Source: Selaginella moellendorffii
Lineage: Eukaryota; Streptophyta; Lycopodiopsida; Selaginellales; Selaginellaceae
NCBI RefSeq assembly: GCF_000143415.4
Contig: NW_003314261.1
Location: 2,181,266 to 2,245,265 of the forward strand
Length of the DNA: 64,000 nt
Direction of reading: 5' to 3'
In this document: positions 42,701 through 54,018 of the stretch, piece after piece
Layout of the letters: each line of letters starts with the position of its first letter
How positions within the stretch are numbered: position 1 is the first letter of the stretch
Position numbers and translations under genes: made by a program
The notes under the pieces: model-generated
What the model saw: the letters and a program-made list of their open reading frames with translations, nothing else
Database searches by the model: none
What the model was told of the DNA's origin: nothing

Positions 42701-45700
42701 TGGACGGAATAAATGAGCTGGTTATCGGAGCTCTTGGGATTATTTTCTGCCTATACTGGACATACGTGCAACCGGTATTGAAGGCAGATGATGAAGATGA
42801 CGACAATGAAGAAAGTCTTACGACGACTACGTCTTATACCGATGATGCGCCCGAACAACACAATCTTACGCAGTCTTTGCTTCAAGCTCGGAAGGACATA
42901 CTCTCATCATGCGCTGAATTCTCGGGGAGGCGGAGCCTGTATGAGAAGCTGATGTCAGGCGTAAGAAAGACGCTTTTGGAAGACCAACCAGAGGAATTTT
43001 ACAACACTGCGGCATATTGGGTGCTGGACACGCTACATTTGACATGTCGCAACTCCGAGGATAGGCAAGGAGCCTTGGATTGTTTACTAGCTTCTGCTGA
43101 TTATTGGCCCTTTTGGAGTACTGGAGCTCGCAACCATCTCTTAGAGGTAAAAGTAAGGCTGCTTTTGTTTCGTTTAACTTGTGAAACTCTCTATTGTAGG
43201 CGAAGAAACATCACAGCATTTCAGCAACAGTTCTCGAGGTTACACGCAGTTTGGGTCCAGAAACAGTTTTCTTAGGCGAGGATATCAGTTTTAGGCCATG
43301 GCTTATTGTGGAGCTCCTCTGCACATCGGATTTGCATGGCCAACCTTTTGTTTTTAATTTCTTGCATGCTTGTGCAAGAAGTGAGGGTGGAAGTCGACAC
43401 AGGCTTTTACTGGACAACGTTCTGGATACACTGTTCGCCGGCGCTGCTGAGGGAGATCCTTACTTACGTGCTCTTCTCGGTGTTTTGAGAGCACTGATTG
43501 GCCATCACGGGCCTTTCGGAAGACAAGAAAGCGAGATGCTGTTTGCAAAGTACTTATCCGGATCCTCTTCAAGTTTTCTGCCACATGTTCTGGAAGCGAT
43601 GATGCCATCCTTGATCAAACGGAAGTCCGACGGTACTCTCTTTCCTAGCGAAATGGAATCGAAAATCTGCGACTGGCTGAAATTCGCCTTGGAAGTTCCA
43701 AATTTTACAGGTTCGCTCATCACTTCAATCGTTTCATTTAACTCAACATACTTTCATGTCTTAGATAACATGCAATGGATGCAAGTGGCCGTGGCTTGTT
43801 TTCCTCTAGATTCAACAGGTGGTGTGACTGCATTACTCTCGGCCGGGAAAGCAGATATATCCGAGCAGCAAAGGAACTTGCTGTTGTCTTTATTCCGCAA
43901 GCAGTCCGGTATTATTGTGGACTTGTCGGCAGAGGAGGCCTCGAATCTGTCGGTTCAAGTTATGCTGGCAAGGCTAATTGCTCCGGCAGTGGCGTACTGC
44001 TGGCAGAACTTCGGCCTAGAGGATTGGACCTTCGTACTCGGACAGTTACGGAAGTGGATCGAGGATGCAGTCGTTCACAGTGAAGAGTATACGGAAGCGG
44101 TTGCAGCGATGATGTCCGATGATGGAGAATGTAAAGTCGTGAAGGAGGACAACGATATGCCGGAGAAGCTTCTAGGCACGGCAGTAACTATTCTGTCACT
44201 CACTCAATCCTTGAAGAGTTTCGAGAAGGCAGCTGGATCGAGATCCTTAGAAAGCTTGGAGGAAGCACAGTGGTCCAAGTTTGAGACAAGAGCAGTAGAC
44301 AACGTTTTCAGAGTTTTTCTCGCGACGGGACTTGCCGAGGCACTGGCTAGTGCTAATGACGGTTTAAGACCGGTTATATCTTTGCAAAGGTCGCGCTGCT
44401 CGTACCTCTGGGACCGGGTTGCCGAGTTACTACTCACTGCTCCAGTGAGAGTTCGTGAAACGGCCGTTCGTGCTGCGGACTTGTGGGGACTAGGAACAGG
44501 TGGCATCAGTGCTCTCTACGCGCTCCTATTTTCTCCGCATCCTCTTCCCTCGTTACAGTGGGTTGCCTACAAGTTTCTGTCAACCGAGCCTCTTCAGCAC
44601 CAAGCGGTTACGTGGAAGCCCGTGGTTTCATCTTCGACGTCGGCTGAAGATGACCCGAGCGATTCGGATTTGCAAGTCGATACATCTTTTGATTTCATAC
44701 GGCCAGAGCTCCTGACGATACTTGATACTCCTGCGAGCAAGCTATGCGGGGGTGATACTTCTTCCCTGGTATGACTTATCTGACGTTCCAGATTTCTATG
44801 TCTTTAACCTCGCGTTTGCAGGGTCACTACTTCCTTGCCTGGTCACTCTTTCTCACGCATCTCCAAGTTCTGGGAACTTCATCGCAGGCAAGAGACCGCT
44901 TGCTTCAATATGTCAAGGATTCCGACACGCCGAGCTCAGTACTCGACTGTCTCTTTCGACATATCCCTACGAAGCGCAACGTTAAAAAGGAAGATTTGCA
45001 GCTGTCACCGGTGGTTGAAGCAGTCAAGCGATCAGCAGGCACAGCGTCTGTTTCATTTGCAGTGGAGGGCCTCTTATGGGGTGGTGGCAACACGAACGAC
45101 TTCGCAGTTATTGCCGGGGCGATCTATGGATTGATCCTGAGGGTGTTACCGGCGTGCGTCCAGACATGGTTCGCGGGGCTGCGGGAGAAAGGAGCGGTTG
45201 CGGCGATCGAAGCCTTCACGGCTGACTACTGCAGTCCTCGACTTTTAGCGGAGGAATTCAATCAGGTAAAGAATGCGCTGTGTTATTTTTTAGAGCTTCT
45301 CGAGCTGGCTTTCTTTTTTCTTTAGGTGCAAGCTGCTGCCATTGCCGAAGAGAACTTTATCTTCAAGGCAAACAGGTCGCTGCGAGAGGTTACTGTGATT
45401 TACAAGAAAGAGGAGGCTGCGATGGACATGACCATCAAGTTGCCGTCTTGCTATCCGCTCAAAGCCGTGGAAGTCGATTGCGGCAAGCGCTTGGGTATAA
45501 GCGAGACACGCATGCGCAAGTGGATTCTCTCCATGGCTTCTTTCCTGAGAAACCAGGTAAGCTTGGTTTCCTTTCTTTCTTTCTTGGCTTTGTATCTTGT
45601 TACTTACTGCTTTGCGAATCATAAACAGAATGGATCTCTCTCGGAGGCTGTGTTGATATGGAAGAAGAATGTGGATCGCGAGTTTGATGGCGTGGAGGAG

Positions 45701-45856
45701 TGTCCGATTTGCTACAGCATCATCCACACCTCCAACCATAGCCTTCCTCGGCTCGCTTGCAAGACGTGCCGCCACAAGTTCCATGGAGCTTGTCTTTACA
45801 AGTGGTTCTCATCCTCTCACAAGTCCACTTGTCCTCTATGCCAGACTCCCTTCTAA
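39770..45856 (+). CDS. LTN1: E3 ubiquitin ligase listerin (ribosome quality control)
   Basis: About sixteen exons starting 39770-39825, 39876-39975, 40031-40093. The N-terminus [19 protein letters not shown], then [12 protein letters not shown] and [19 protein letters not shown], is the conserved listerin start. Long HEAT/ARM-like helical repeats fill the middle. The C-terminus has a RING-CH/RING-variant finger ([34 protein letters not shown]) ending the protein at 45856. The predicted protein is of the order of 1,800 residues, normal for the family. Listerin binds stalled 60S subunits and ubiquitinates the nascent chain. Most introns are 45-80 nt. TTTTAGGGTTTAAGGGG lies just before the ATG. 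No break was seen, though mid-gene exon ends were not all verified. Confidence 0.92.
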
Positions 45857-46090
45857 ACTTCTCTTTTCTATAAAATCTTGGTAGCCAACTTAGCTTGTTA
45901 GACAATATTGAAGATCCAAAAAATTCTAAAACACAGTATAACTTAAGGGTAAATCACAAAAAAGGAGAAATAAGTTACTTAAGCCCACTAATTATAGACT
46001 TACTTATGATAACCCTCTAATTTCTTTGGTCCTCAAGCCTCCTTTTCTCCAGGTTCTTTTGGCCAGAGAAAAAAGTGTATTTGGGCGAAA

Positions 46091-47464
46091 ATGTGGGAAG
46101 CTCTGAGCTGCTGCCCCGAGGAGCTGCTCGAGTCGTCCGCAAGCAATGTAGCTCCCACAACCAGTGAAATTAGAGGAGGAGGAGGAGGAGGGGGATCTCT
46201 TGTAGAAGAGAGCAGCGATGGTCATGAGCAGGAGATCTTTGATTTTAGCGGTGAGAATATAAAGGATCAGACTAGCTTGTCACACTATCTCCATATTCTT
46301 GTCAAGGATGATGATAATACATCGCAATCTCCCCCAATCCAACCAGATTTAGCACTTGAGGGATCTAGCTTCCAAACCGCCACTACCACCATCACCACCA
46401 CCAATGCCACGGATAATCTTGATTGCATTAGCACTAGCATCCAGGAATTCAAAGATCATGGCAGCAGTTCTTCTTCATCTGGGCTTCTGGAAGATCTCGC
46501 TGGTGTCACTACAATATCAATCCCATCAGCACCACTACCACCTCCTCCATCTCATGATGCACCATCTTGTGATCACGATCATGATCAAATAGTAATCATG
46601 CCCTCTAGCTATGAACCAGGAGGCGAACCAGGAGGTGAAGAGAACGATCCGATCACAGAATTCATGAGGGAATTTCCTCCGATTATGATGGAACACTCCT
46701 CAGTAATTCACCATAATTTTCCATCTCCATTAAGCTTTCATCACAATGCTCTTCCTCCTCCTCATCCCGCTATACCATTCTTGCACCGCCACCCTCATCC
46801 CTGGAATCATCAACTCTACAGGAGCTTGAGCACTGGGAATTTGCCCGCGTCACCACATTTCCCACTGGGATTTCTCTCGTCGCCTATCTCCAGAACAGTG
46901 AGTTCCATTCCAGCCGCAACCTCGGCCACTGCAGCCACCGCTGCGGCTGCTGCTTCCAGTCCTGGAACTCCGGACGATCCAGCAATGAAAGTTGGCCGCT
47001 ACAGCCCCGAGGAGCGAAAGGTGAGGATTGATAGGTACCGGCAGAAGCGATCGGAGAGGAACTACATCAAGAAGATCAAGGTTTGGAACTTGAACTGAAG
47101 CTAGAGTTTGTGGGTTTGCACTTATATGTTGATGGTTTGTGTCTTTGTTTACATATAGTATGCATGTCGGAAGACTCTAGCAGACAGTCGCCCAAGGATT
47201 CGTGGGAGATTCGCAAAGAACCAGGACGCTGGGCTTCCGCAGATGAAGAGGAAGCTCGACGACGATGACGACGACGAAGTATTAATCGAAAAATTAATCT
47301 CTCTTGGTTTCGTCTGAAGTTTCTTTCGTTTGGTTGTTTTGCAGTGTGATATACTAATGGGAGATGAGGAGGATTACTTTCTGGAGAAAGATGTTGGCTC
47401 AAGTAAGATTTGTGTTCTTCTTAAACTTATAGCAGCTCAGTTTTGGCAGATAAATTTTCTGTAG
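46091..47464 (+). CDS. CCT-domain transcriptional regulator
   Basis: Three phase-0 exons (46091-47080, 47159-47278, 47345-47464), 409 residues. The first exon is long and low-complexity: poly-Gly, Thr-rich, His/Pro-rich segments. The CCT domain begins RYSPEERKVRIDRYRQKRSE and RNYIKKIK at the end of exon 1 and continues YACRKTLADSRPRIRGRFAK in exon 2, so an intron splits the domain at a conserved position. There is no B-box or response-regulator domain, so it belongs with the ASML2/CIA2-like or CMF-type CCT proteins, not CONSTANS or PRR. A nuclear regulator; target process not deducible. The tail DDDDDDE followed by GDEEDYFLEK is acidic. Confidence 0.9.
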
Positions 47465-47778
47465 AGGAGCTTGAGGCATAAAAACTGAAAACCGGGGTGG
47501 AGGGGAATAATATAAGATAGGATTCATTCTTTTGTATAAAAAATCTGAAATAATTGTTTTATAGTGAACAGAGCTTGTAGTAAAAAGTTGATAATGGAAC
47601 TCAAATCACAATAAAATTCAGAGTATAAATATGCAATATAATGTAGCCCTAAGATTGGGACGCAATCGCGGCCGTCCATCTTAAAACCCTAAACTGAAGG
47701 AGACTTTAGGGTTCTAGAGCCGCCTCGCTCTTCTTCACTTCACCGCCGCGCCGCCAGGTACGCTCGCCTCCCTCCGCC
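47465..47778 (+). promoter_or_regulatory. RACK1 promoter/5' UTR with telo-boxes
   Basis: AAACCCTAAA at 47684-47693 and its inverted form TTTAGGGTT at 47705-47713 lie within 100 bp of the ATG. Telo-boxes are typical of plant translation-related promoters. No coding sequence is seen in this gap. Confidence 0.6.
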
Positions 47779-48811
47779 ATGACGGACTCTCTCGTCTCCA
47801 AGGGCCGCATGGAAGGCCACACGGACTGGGTGACCGCCATCGCCACGCCCGTGGACAACAGCGACATCATCCTCTCGGCGTCGCGCGACAAGTCGGTCCT
47901 TCTGTGGAACACGCAGCACAAGGATCTCACTGAGCAGGACTTCGGCTTGCCGCAGCGCCGCCTCACGGGCCACGCCCACTTCGTCCAGGACGTGGTCATC
48001 TCCTCGGACAGCCAGTTCGCTCTCTCGGGCTCCTGGGACGGCACCCTCCGCCTCTGGGACCTGGCCAACGGCAACACCACCCGGCGCTTCGTCGGCCACA
48101 CCAAGGACGTCCTCTCGGTGGCTTTCTCCGCGGATAACCGCCAGATCGTCTCGGGCTCGCGCGACAAGTCGATCAAGCTCTGGAACACGCTCGGTGAGTG
48201 CAAGTATACGATCCAGGACCAGGACTCTCATACCGGATGGGTGAGCTGCGTCCGCTTCTCGCCGGTGACTACGAATCCCATCATCGTCTCCGGCGGCTGG
48301 GACAAGATGGTGAAGGTGTGGAACCTGACGAACTGCAAGCTCCGGACCAACTTAGCCGGCCACTCCGGCTACGTGAACTCGGTCACGGTCTCGCCGGATG
48401 GGTCTCTCTGCGCTAGCGGTGGCAAGGACGGTGTTGCCATGCTGTGGGACTTGGCGGAGGGGAAGCGGCTCTACTCGCTGGACGCTGGGGATATCATCCA
48501 TAGCCTGTGCTTCAGCCCCAACAGGTACTGGCTCTGCGCTGCGACCCAGCAGTGCGTGAAGATCTGGGATCTGGAGAGCAAGAACATTGTCGAGGAGATC
48601 AAGCCCGAGCAGGTGTCCAAGAAAGAGGTACGTACCAGTCATCAAAATTGGATTTTTGGTTCTTTTTCGTATGTGTTCTAAGCGATTGTCGTGTTTGTGG
48701 TCTCTGCTGCAGCCGACTTACTGCACCACTCTGAACTGGAGTATGGATGGATCCAAGTTATTTGCTGGTTACACGGACGGTGTCATTCGCGTGCACAGCG
48801 TCGGGCACTAG
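47779..48811 (+). CDS. RACK1: RACK1, ribosome-bound WD40 scaffold
   Basis: Two exons (47779-48627, 48713-48811), 315 residues, the standard RACK1 length. Seven WD40 repeats can be followed: [15 protein letters not shown]-like start ([11 protein letters not shown]), [66 protein letters not shown] and the final [16 protein letters not shown]1 sits on the 40S subunit near the mRNA exit and links translation to signalling. Coding GC is high. The intron position near the C-terminus leaves only the last repeat in exon 2. Nothing unusual. Confidence 0.97.
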
Positions 48812-48942
48812 AAGCAAAACGTCGCCGCCAACTGCTGATGTAGGCTACGTAATTTTCTTGGAGTACCTATAACGGAGAGGCTTTGTACTCGTTCGTCTTT
48901 TGAATCAAAAAGCTTTTTTTTCCAAATAAAATGCCACTTACT

Positions 48943-51862
48943 TTAGCTTTGAAAGAGCTGAGATTTTCGAGCCTTCCCTTCGAAGAACTCTGCCAGCAAT
49001 TTCTCCAAGTCTTCGGGTGTGTACTTGATGTACTTGTGAGGGTTTTTTCCTCCTTCCAGCGCAGGGCTGTTTGAAAATTGTTCGTTTGAAGCTAGCAGTT
49101 TTTAAAACAGCACTTGCTCACCCATAGCGCTTCAAGAAGTTGCGATAGGCTGGGAGTAAAACCTCTGCCACGGCAAGTCGAACAGCTTCACGGAGCTCAG
49201 CGTCTGGGATGCTCCATTGTGATTGTTTCTGATGCATATCTTCAAAGAGTTGATTGAAAGTTTTAAACCTGGGAAAAAAGAAAAACAAAAACATAAGTTT
49301 TGTGAAAACGTTGCCTTACCTTTCTTTCAAGATTGATCGAGAAACTCCACTGCCAGCTTCCGCACTAGAGGCTGGAGCTCCCAGAGACGATGAAGAGAGT
49401 CCCTGGGCAGTGAGGCATTGAAGGGCCTGTAGATGTTGCTTGCTTAGGGAGTTATAGAGCATGTTTTATAAATTGATACAGACCTTCACCCAAGAGGTAC
49501 GCTGATATGCCGACGCATGTTGCTGGACAATTCTGCGATGAATTTGAATCCACTCATCTCCCAGCAAATCTTTTGCTTCTGACCTGTGGAAATATCTTAC
49601 TCTATTGTCAATTTTAAAACTGGCTGCTTACTTCTTAACCGAGCGAACAATGTAGTGGATGTTGTTCATAAGGAAAATGGACAAGAGCGCGGGGTCCTTG
49701 TAATGTTTCGCTTTCACATCGAGATTAGTTTGCAAGGCCGCCATGATCTTAAGTGTGTTCTGTCCAATGTGAGACTCTTTCTTGTCCAAATCATTGCTTT
49801 CCTTGTAGAGCTGCCTGATAGTCTTCTGGTAACTAGGAACCATCCAAACTATTAAAAAAGGATTGAAAATACTTGAACTTACTCAAAGAGGAACTTCACG
49901 TAGTTGATAACATAGCTAGTAAGAGGATGCACTGTGCCATCTTGTACTGGTGTCTTCGTCGCATCCTTCTCCACAGCTTCGAGGAATTCATCGAACGTTT
50001 CTTGAGCAGCCAGAGATAGCTTGCTCGTCAACAGAGCTGCAGACTCTCGTAATGGGGCCGTTGCCTCTCCAGAAAAGATAATGTCGATCTGCAAAACGTA
50101 GAGTTCTGATCCCAATGCACGCAAAAATGAGATCAAGTTACCTCGGGTAAAAGGTCTCGCATTGCCTCATACATGTCAAGCAGAACAAAAAGCTTTTCGG
50201 GGGACCTCTTACTTTTGGCCACAGCCTCGCCGAAACTCGCAAGCAGGTTAAAGTTGGGTTCCAGAAGCGCAACTATGCACTCTTCTCGGTGCGGTTCAAG
50301 ACGATAGAAAACCTGGTCACAAGTTTTACGTTCTGCAGCAAATAGGAGTTTCACCTGACACCAAGTTGAGCCATAAGATCGAATCCATAGCAAAGAACGA
50401 ACTCACCGAGACTTTCATAGACTGAATCCAGCTTCCAATTTTTGACTCTAAAACTTCCCACTGCATTTTCTGCACGTCCTCCTTGGTCATGTTCTCCACT
50501 CCAAGCTTCCTTAGGCTGTCCTCCAAGAAAGAAGATCTAACTTCCCTGCAATAATATAGAAACAGTAAGTCCAAGCTTTCTATGCATGGTAGCGATATGA
50601 ACCTGTAAACTTCAATGCACTGCTCGTGATGGCTCGCATTGATCATTCTTTGGGCCATATCCGCCAGCTGAGGAACGGCCTTTGGAGCAATAACGACTGG
50701 CAAAGTTAATGGAAGAGTCTCCTCCACTTTCGCTCTATCGGCACCGGAGCCTGCATGCACAACCTTCTCAATCATCAAAGTCTCACCAGACGCTCCAAAC
50801 GCATTTTGCAGCCGCATGGAACTTGGAAGACTTCTGAGCAACTCTGCTGGATCAACCGGCTTACTGCACTGCCTACTCGTCAGCTTACAAAGAATACCTG
50901 TGTACCTACCTATGTTGTGTTAGATGCTCTCTAAATTTGTCTTCCAGTTTCGTCATGGCTTTCAGAAGGAGATTCCTTGCATGCTTGAAAGCCGCGTCGC
51001 TTGTCTGGAAACTCCGATGGAAATTGAAGAAATCAACGTTGGTCTTGAGCTGGTCAACAGCACCCAGGTATGTGGATATGTCATCTAGTGGACCCTCGAC
51101 GATTTTCGGCTCAACCTGCATGGAGAAAGACGTAAGTATAATACCTCCGACCTCGACGTGAATTCATACCTGACGAGAAACATCGAATTGAGTGAGTATT
51201 GTTTCTGCTGCATTGATGGTTTGATCGATGTTGTCGTGAACGTTCCTGATAGCATGCGTTCGAACCTGTAAAAATGGACAGTTTACTAAAGAAGCACACA
51301 AGGAAAACTAAACAGGCAGAAGAACTCCAAGAAGAAGTACCAAGAAATTCTCAGCACTCAGATCTTCCTCTTCCTCACCATCCTCGAGCTCATCATCCGT
51401 AAAAAGGCCAAGACTACTCTTCCGTCTTGCCTGCTTGATCAGTCAAGTTTTGAAAAATGGCTTCCCGTGACCAAAGATACCGGTTTTGTATCTTCGTCAA
51501 GGTCATCCAAATCATCGTCGGACAGAAAATCTATAGTGTCCCGACGCTTTCTACGGCTTGCTTGGAGACGCTCCTGTTGTAAAGAAAAAAAAAAAGATCT
51601 ACCTTAAGATTTTCTCTTCCCCAATCTAGAATGCAAGAAGTGCATCATCCAGCAACACAATCGACCGATCCGTGCAGCAAAATCTTCACACCACAATCCA
51701 AACCTGAGTGGGGCGCATCGTCGTTTGTAGCGCCGAGAGCCGCTGATCGAACGATCCCAGGATGCGCAGCATTTGATCGGTGATACTCTGGCTCTTGATC
51801 AAGCTCTCGCGCACCAGCTGCGCCCTCGCAACGACCTGATTGAGATCGCCGCCGCCGCTCAT
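48943..51862 (-). CDS. EXO70A-type exocyst subunit with an extra acidic insertion
   Basis: About fourteen exons, minus strand, from ATG at 51862 (MSGGGDLNQVVARAQ...LLSALQTTMRPTQ-type start) to a stop at 48943. Family blocks include LVRESLIKSQSITDQMLRIL, VRTHAIRNVHDNIDQT, LVPLDGTVHPLT-type sequence (VQDGTVHPLTSYVINYVKFL), IFLMNNIHYIVRSVK, LGDEWIQIHRRIVQQHAS, AVAEVLLPAYRNFLKRYG and KYIKYTPEDLEKLLAEFFEG. EXO70 binds plasma-membrane phosphoinositides and tethers secretory vesicles with the other exocyst subunits. Two in-frame exons (about 51473-51572 and 51344-51432) insert a basic/acidic segment (SRRKRRDTIDFLSDDDLDDL... and TDDELEDGEEEEDL) between RPTQ and VRTHAIR, which are adjacent in ordinary EXO70A1. 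Otherwise complete. It shares a 207-bp divergent promoter with the USP gene. Confidence 0.92.
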
Positions 51863-52069
51863 GGCAAGAAATCACGCCCAAACCCTAGCGAAGAACACTG
51901 GAAAAATACCGCCCTTTTACCGTTCGTAATGGCAGGTATATTCTTGTCCTGCTCGAGGTATATGCTTTCAACGACACATGCTCGTCTCGCAACCGTGACA
52001 CATGTCACTCTACGCTATGAGATCCAGAGGAGAGACGCTGGAGGTGGAAATTTTAGGGTTCTTCGAGCG

Positions 52070-53774
52070 ATGGCGAGCGGCAAGAGGAAGATCGTAGCTG
52101 CGGTGGACGATTCCGAGGTGTCGGCGTATGCTTTCACCTGGGGGCTCCAAAATTTGGTCCGTCCCGACGATCATGTTGTGGCGATCACTGTTGCGCCTTT
52201 TGTTGGGGCCGATGTTGCGACCGCGGACATGGTTGGAGGTAATGCTGTGTGTATTTGGGGGAATGTGCTTAGAGAGTGTTGGATTGTGCTTGAAAGGGAA
52301 TGCTAGATCCATTTTTTGCTTAGCTCTTCACTTGCATTGATCTCTTCTGGTTTTCTCGCTGCTTAAGTAATGTGTTGTGTGTGCTTTTCAGAGTACACTG
52401 TTTCAATGACTCTCTCTCCAGCTGAGTCCGAGGCTGCCCAGAAGCAAGTCACGGAGAGTTCTAAGGCGCTGATTTCTAAGTATCTTAAGCAATGCGCGAA
52501 TGCCAATGTGGGTTTTTTTCGTGATTTTCGTTTCCAACCGTTTTTTTTTTTCTAGATTTCTTGCGAAGGTGAGGTGGTGAAGGGAGAACCGGGGAGCTGG
52601 ATTGTTGATGAAGCAAATCGAGTTAGAGCCGACATGGTTCTTGTTGGCAGCCATGCCTACGGACTTATCAAAAGGTTTCTAAAGCGTGATCAACAAAAGG
52701 AGAGCGTAACCTGCATTTTTCTTTTGCAGGACATTGTTGGGAAGCATTAGCGACTTTGTTCTTCACAACGCGAGCTGTACCGTCGTGATTGTTCGACAGC
52801 CGCCAGAAGCTTTAAAAGAGCATGATCCTTTGTCATCGGCGGGACTGCCTAGAAAAATCGTGATTGCCGTCGACGATTCCAAAGAGGTAAGCCAAGAGCA
52901 AGTTTCGTGCTGTGCAGAAAATTAAAAACTTTTGCAGGCTGTGCAAGCGTTTTCGTGGGCCCTTGAAAACTTCTGCAGGCCATCAGACAAAGTTGTGCTA
53001 TATCACGTTCACAATCCCGTCACTGTTCCTGTCACGGCTCTGGGAACTGGTAAGGCATTTCTCGTTTTAGTCTCTGTGTTCCTGGATGGAACATAGATTT
53101 AAGTCGAAAGCCAGAGCTGATCACTTCGTCAGGGGAATTCGGCGTAGAGGACGTTTATATAGCTCCTGGAAACGACGTCGAGGAGGAGGTGAAAGCGTCC
53201 AACGACAGCCAACTTCTCGTTGAGAGGTTCATGAAGGAAGTGCCAAAGGTGCCTCTCACTTTCAAGCTACAATGCGCTTTGACAAACTAAAAAAAAGTCG
53301 TTCTTTTCCTTTCTTGTAGGAGATTTCTTGCGAGGGAATGGTTGTCACTGGCCTGACGGAGGCTAAAGTCTGCGAGGGCCTTGTCACATTGAAAGCTGAC
53401 GCTGTTGTAATAGGAACTCAAGACCGGAGTGTTCTTTCCAGGCAAGTTTTTCTTCCCCTCTTTCGTGCTTTAAGATTTGAGTTTCTAGCTTTGTGACTTG
53501 GAATTCTTCCTCTTTCTTATGCTTTTAAGATTCGAGTTTCTAGCTTTGTGCCATAAGTTTGCTTGAAACTCCGTGGTGATTTCTCTGATCGAATTCGTGA
53601 ATTCGTAGCGCTTACTGTGGTTTTGGTGTGAGCTTGATTCATCACGAGTGACAATGATCGATGGTTTCTTTTTTATCTCTTCACAGGACGTTTCTCGGTA
53701 GCGTCAGTGACTACCTCGCGCATCACAGTCCGTGTCCACTGGTGGTAGTAAAGAGCACAAGCAAATCGGAATAG
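52070..53774 (+). CDS. Tandem universal stress protein (two USP domains)
   Basis: About eight exons. The first USP domain begins KRKIVAAVDDSEVSAYAFTW and ends VRADMVLVGSHAYGLIKR, TLLGSISDFVLHNASCTVVI. The second begins RKIVIAVDDSKEAVQAFSWA and ends ADAVVIGTQDRSVLSR, TFLGSVSDYLAHHSPCPLVV. Introns fall at matching places in both halves, so the gene arose by duplication of a whole multi-exon unit. The GS-containing ATP-binding-type loop is more typical in the first half (GSHAYGL) than in the second (GTQDRSV). Stops at 53774 after TSKSE. Cytosolic, stress-related; ligand unknown. Confidence 0.9.
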
Positions 53775-53895
53775 AAAAAACAAAAGCAATAGTATTTATT
53801 GTTCTCAATGCCCACAAGTGGCGCTTTTGTGACCGTTGGATTTACGGTGCCAGATGCTGTGTGTTAGAGCTTAGGGTTTGGTCCTTCCTTCGAGC

Positions 53896-53994
53896 ATGGC
53901 GAGGAAGAAGCATGTCTTGTCAGGTGACAGGAGAAGATCCAGGGCTCAAGGGAATGCCCCGCTCCCGGCATTGCGTCGCGCAATCGCGCTGTAG
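53896..53994 (+). CDS. Possible upstream ORF of the BRIP-like gene (32 codons)
   Basis: MARKKHVLSGDRRRSRAQGN and 12 further residues, ending in TAG 24 nt before the ATG at 54019. It is strongly basic. It could be a translated uORF or merely 5' leader; there is no similarity that I recognise. Confidence 0.3.
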   Translation: MARKKHVLSGDRRRSRAQGNAPLPALRRAIAL

Positions 53995-54018
53995 GTCTTC
54001 CATCCTAGGGTATCGTCT

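Noticed and set aside
47740-48231. Long minus-strand open frames opposite RACK1
   Set aside because: Shadow frames of GC-rich WD40 coding sequence on the plus strand.
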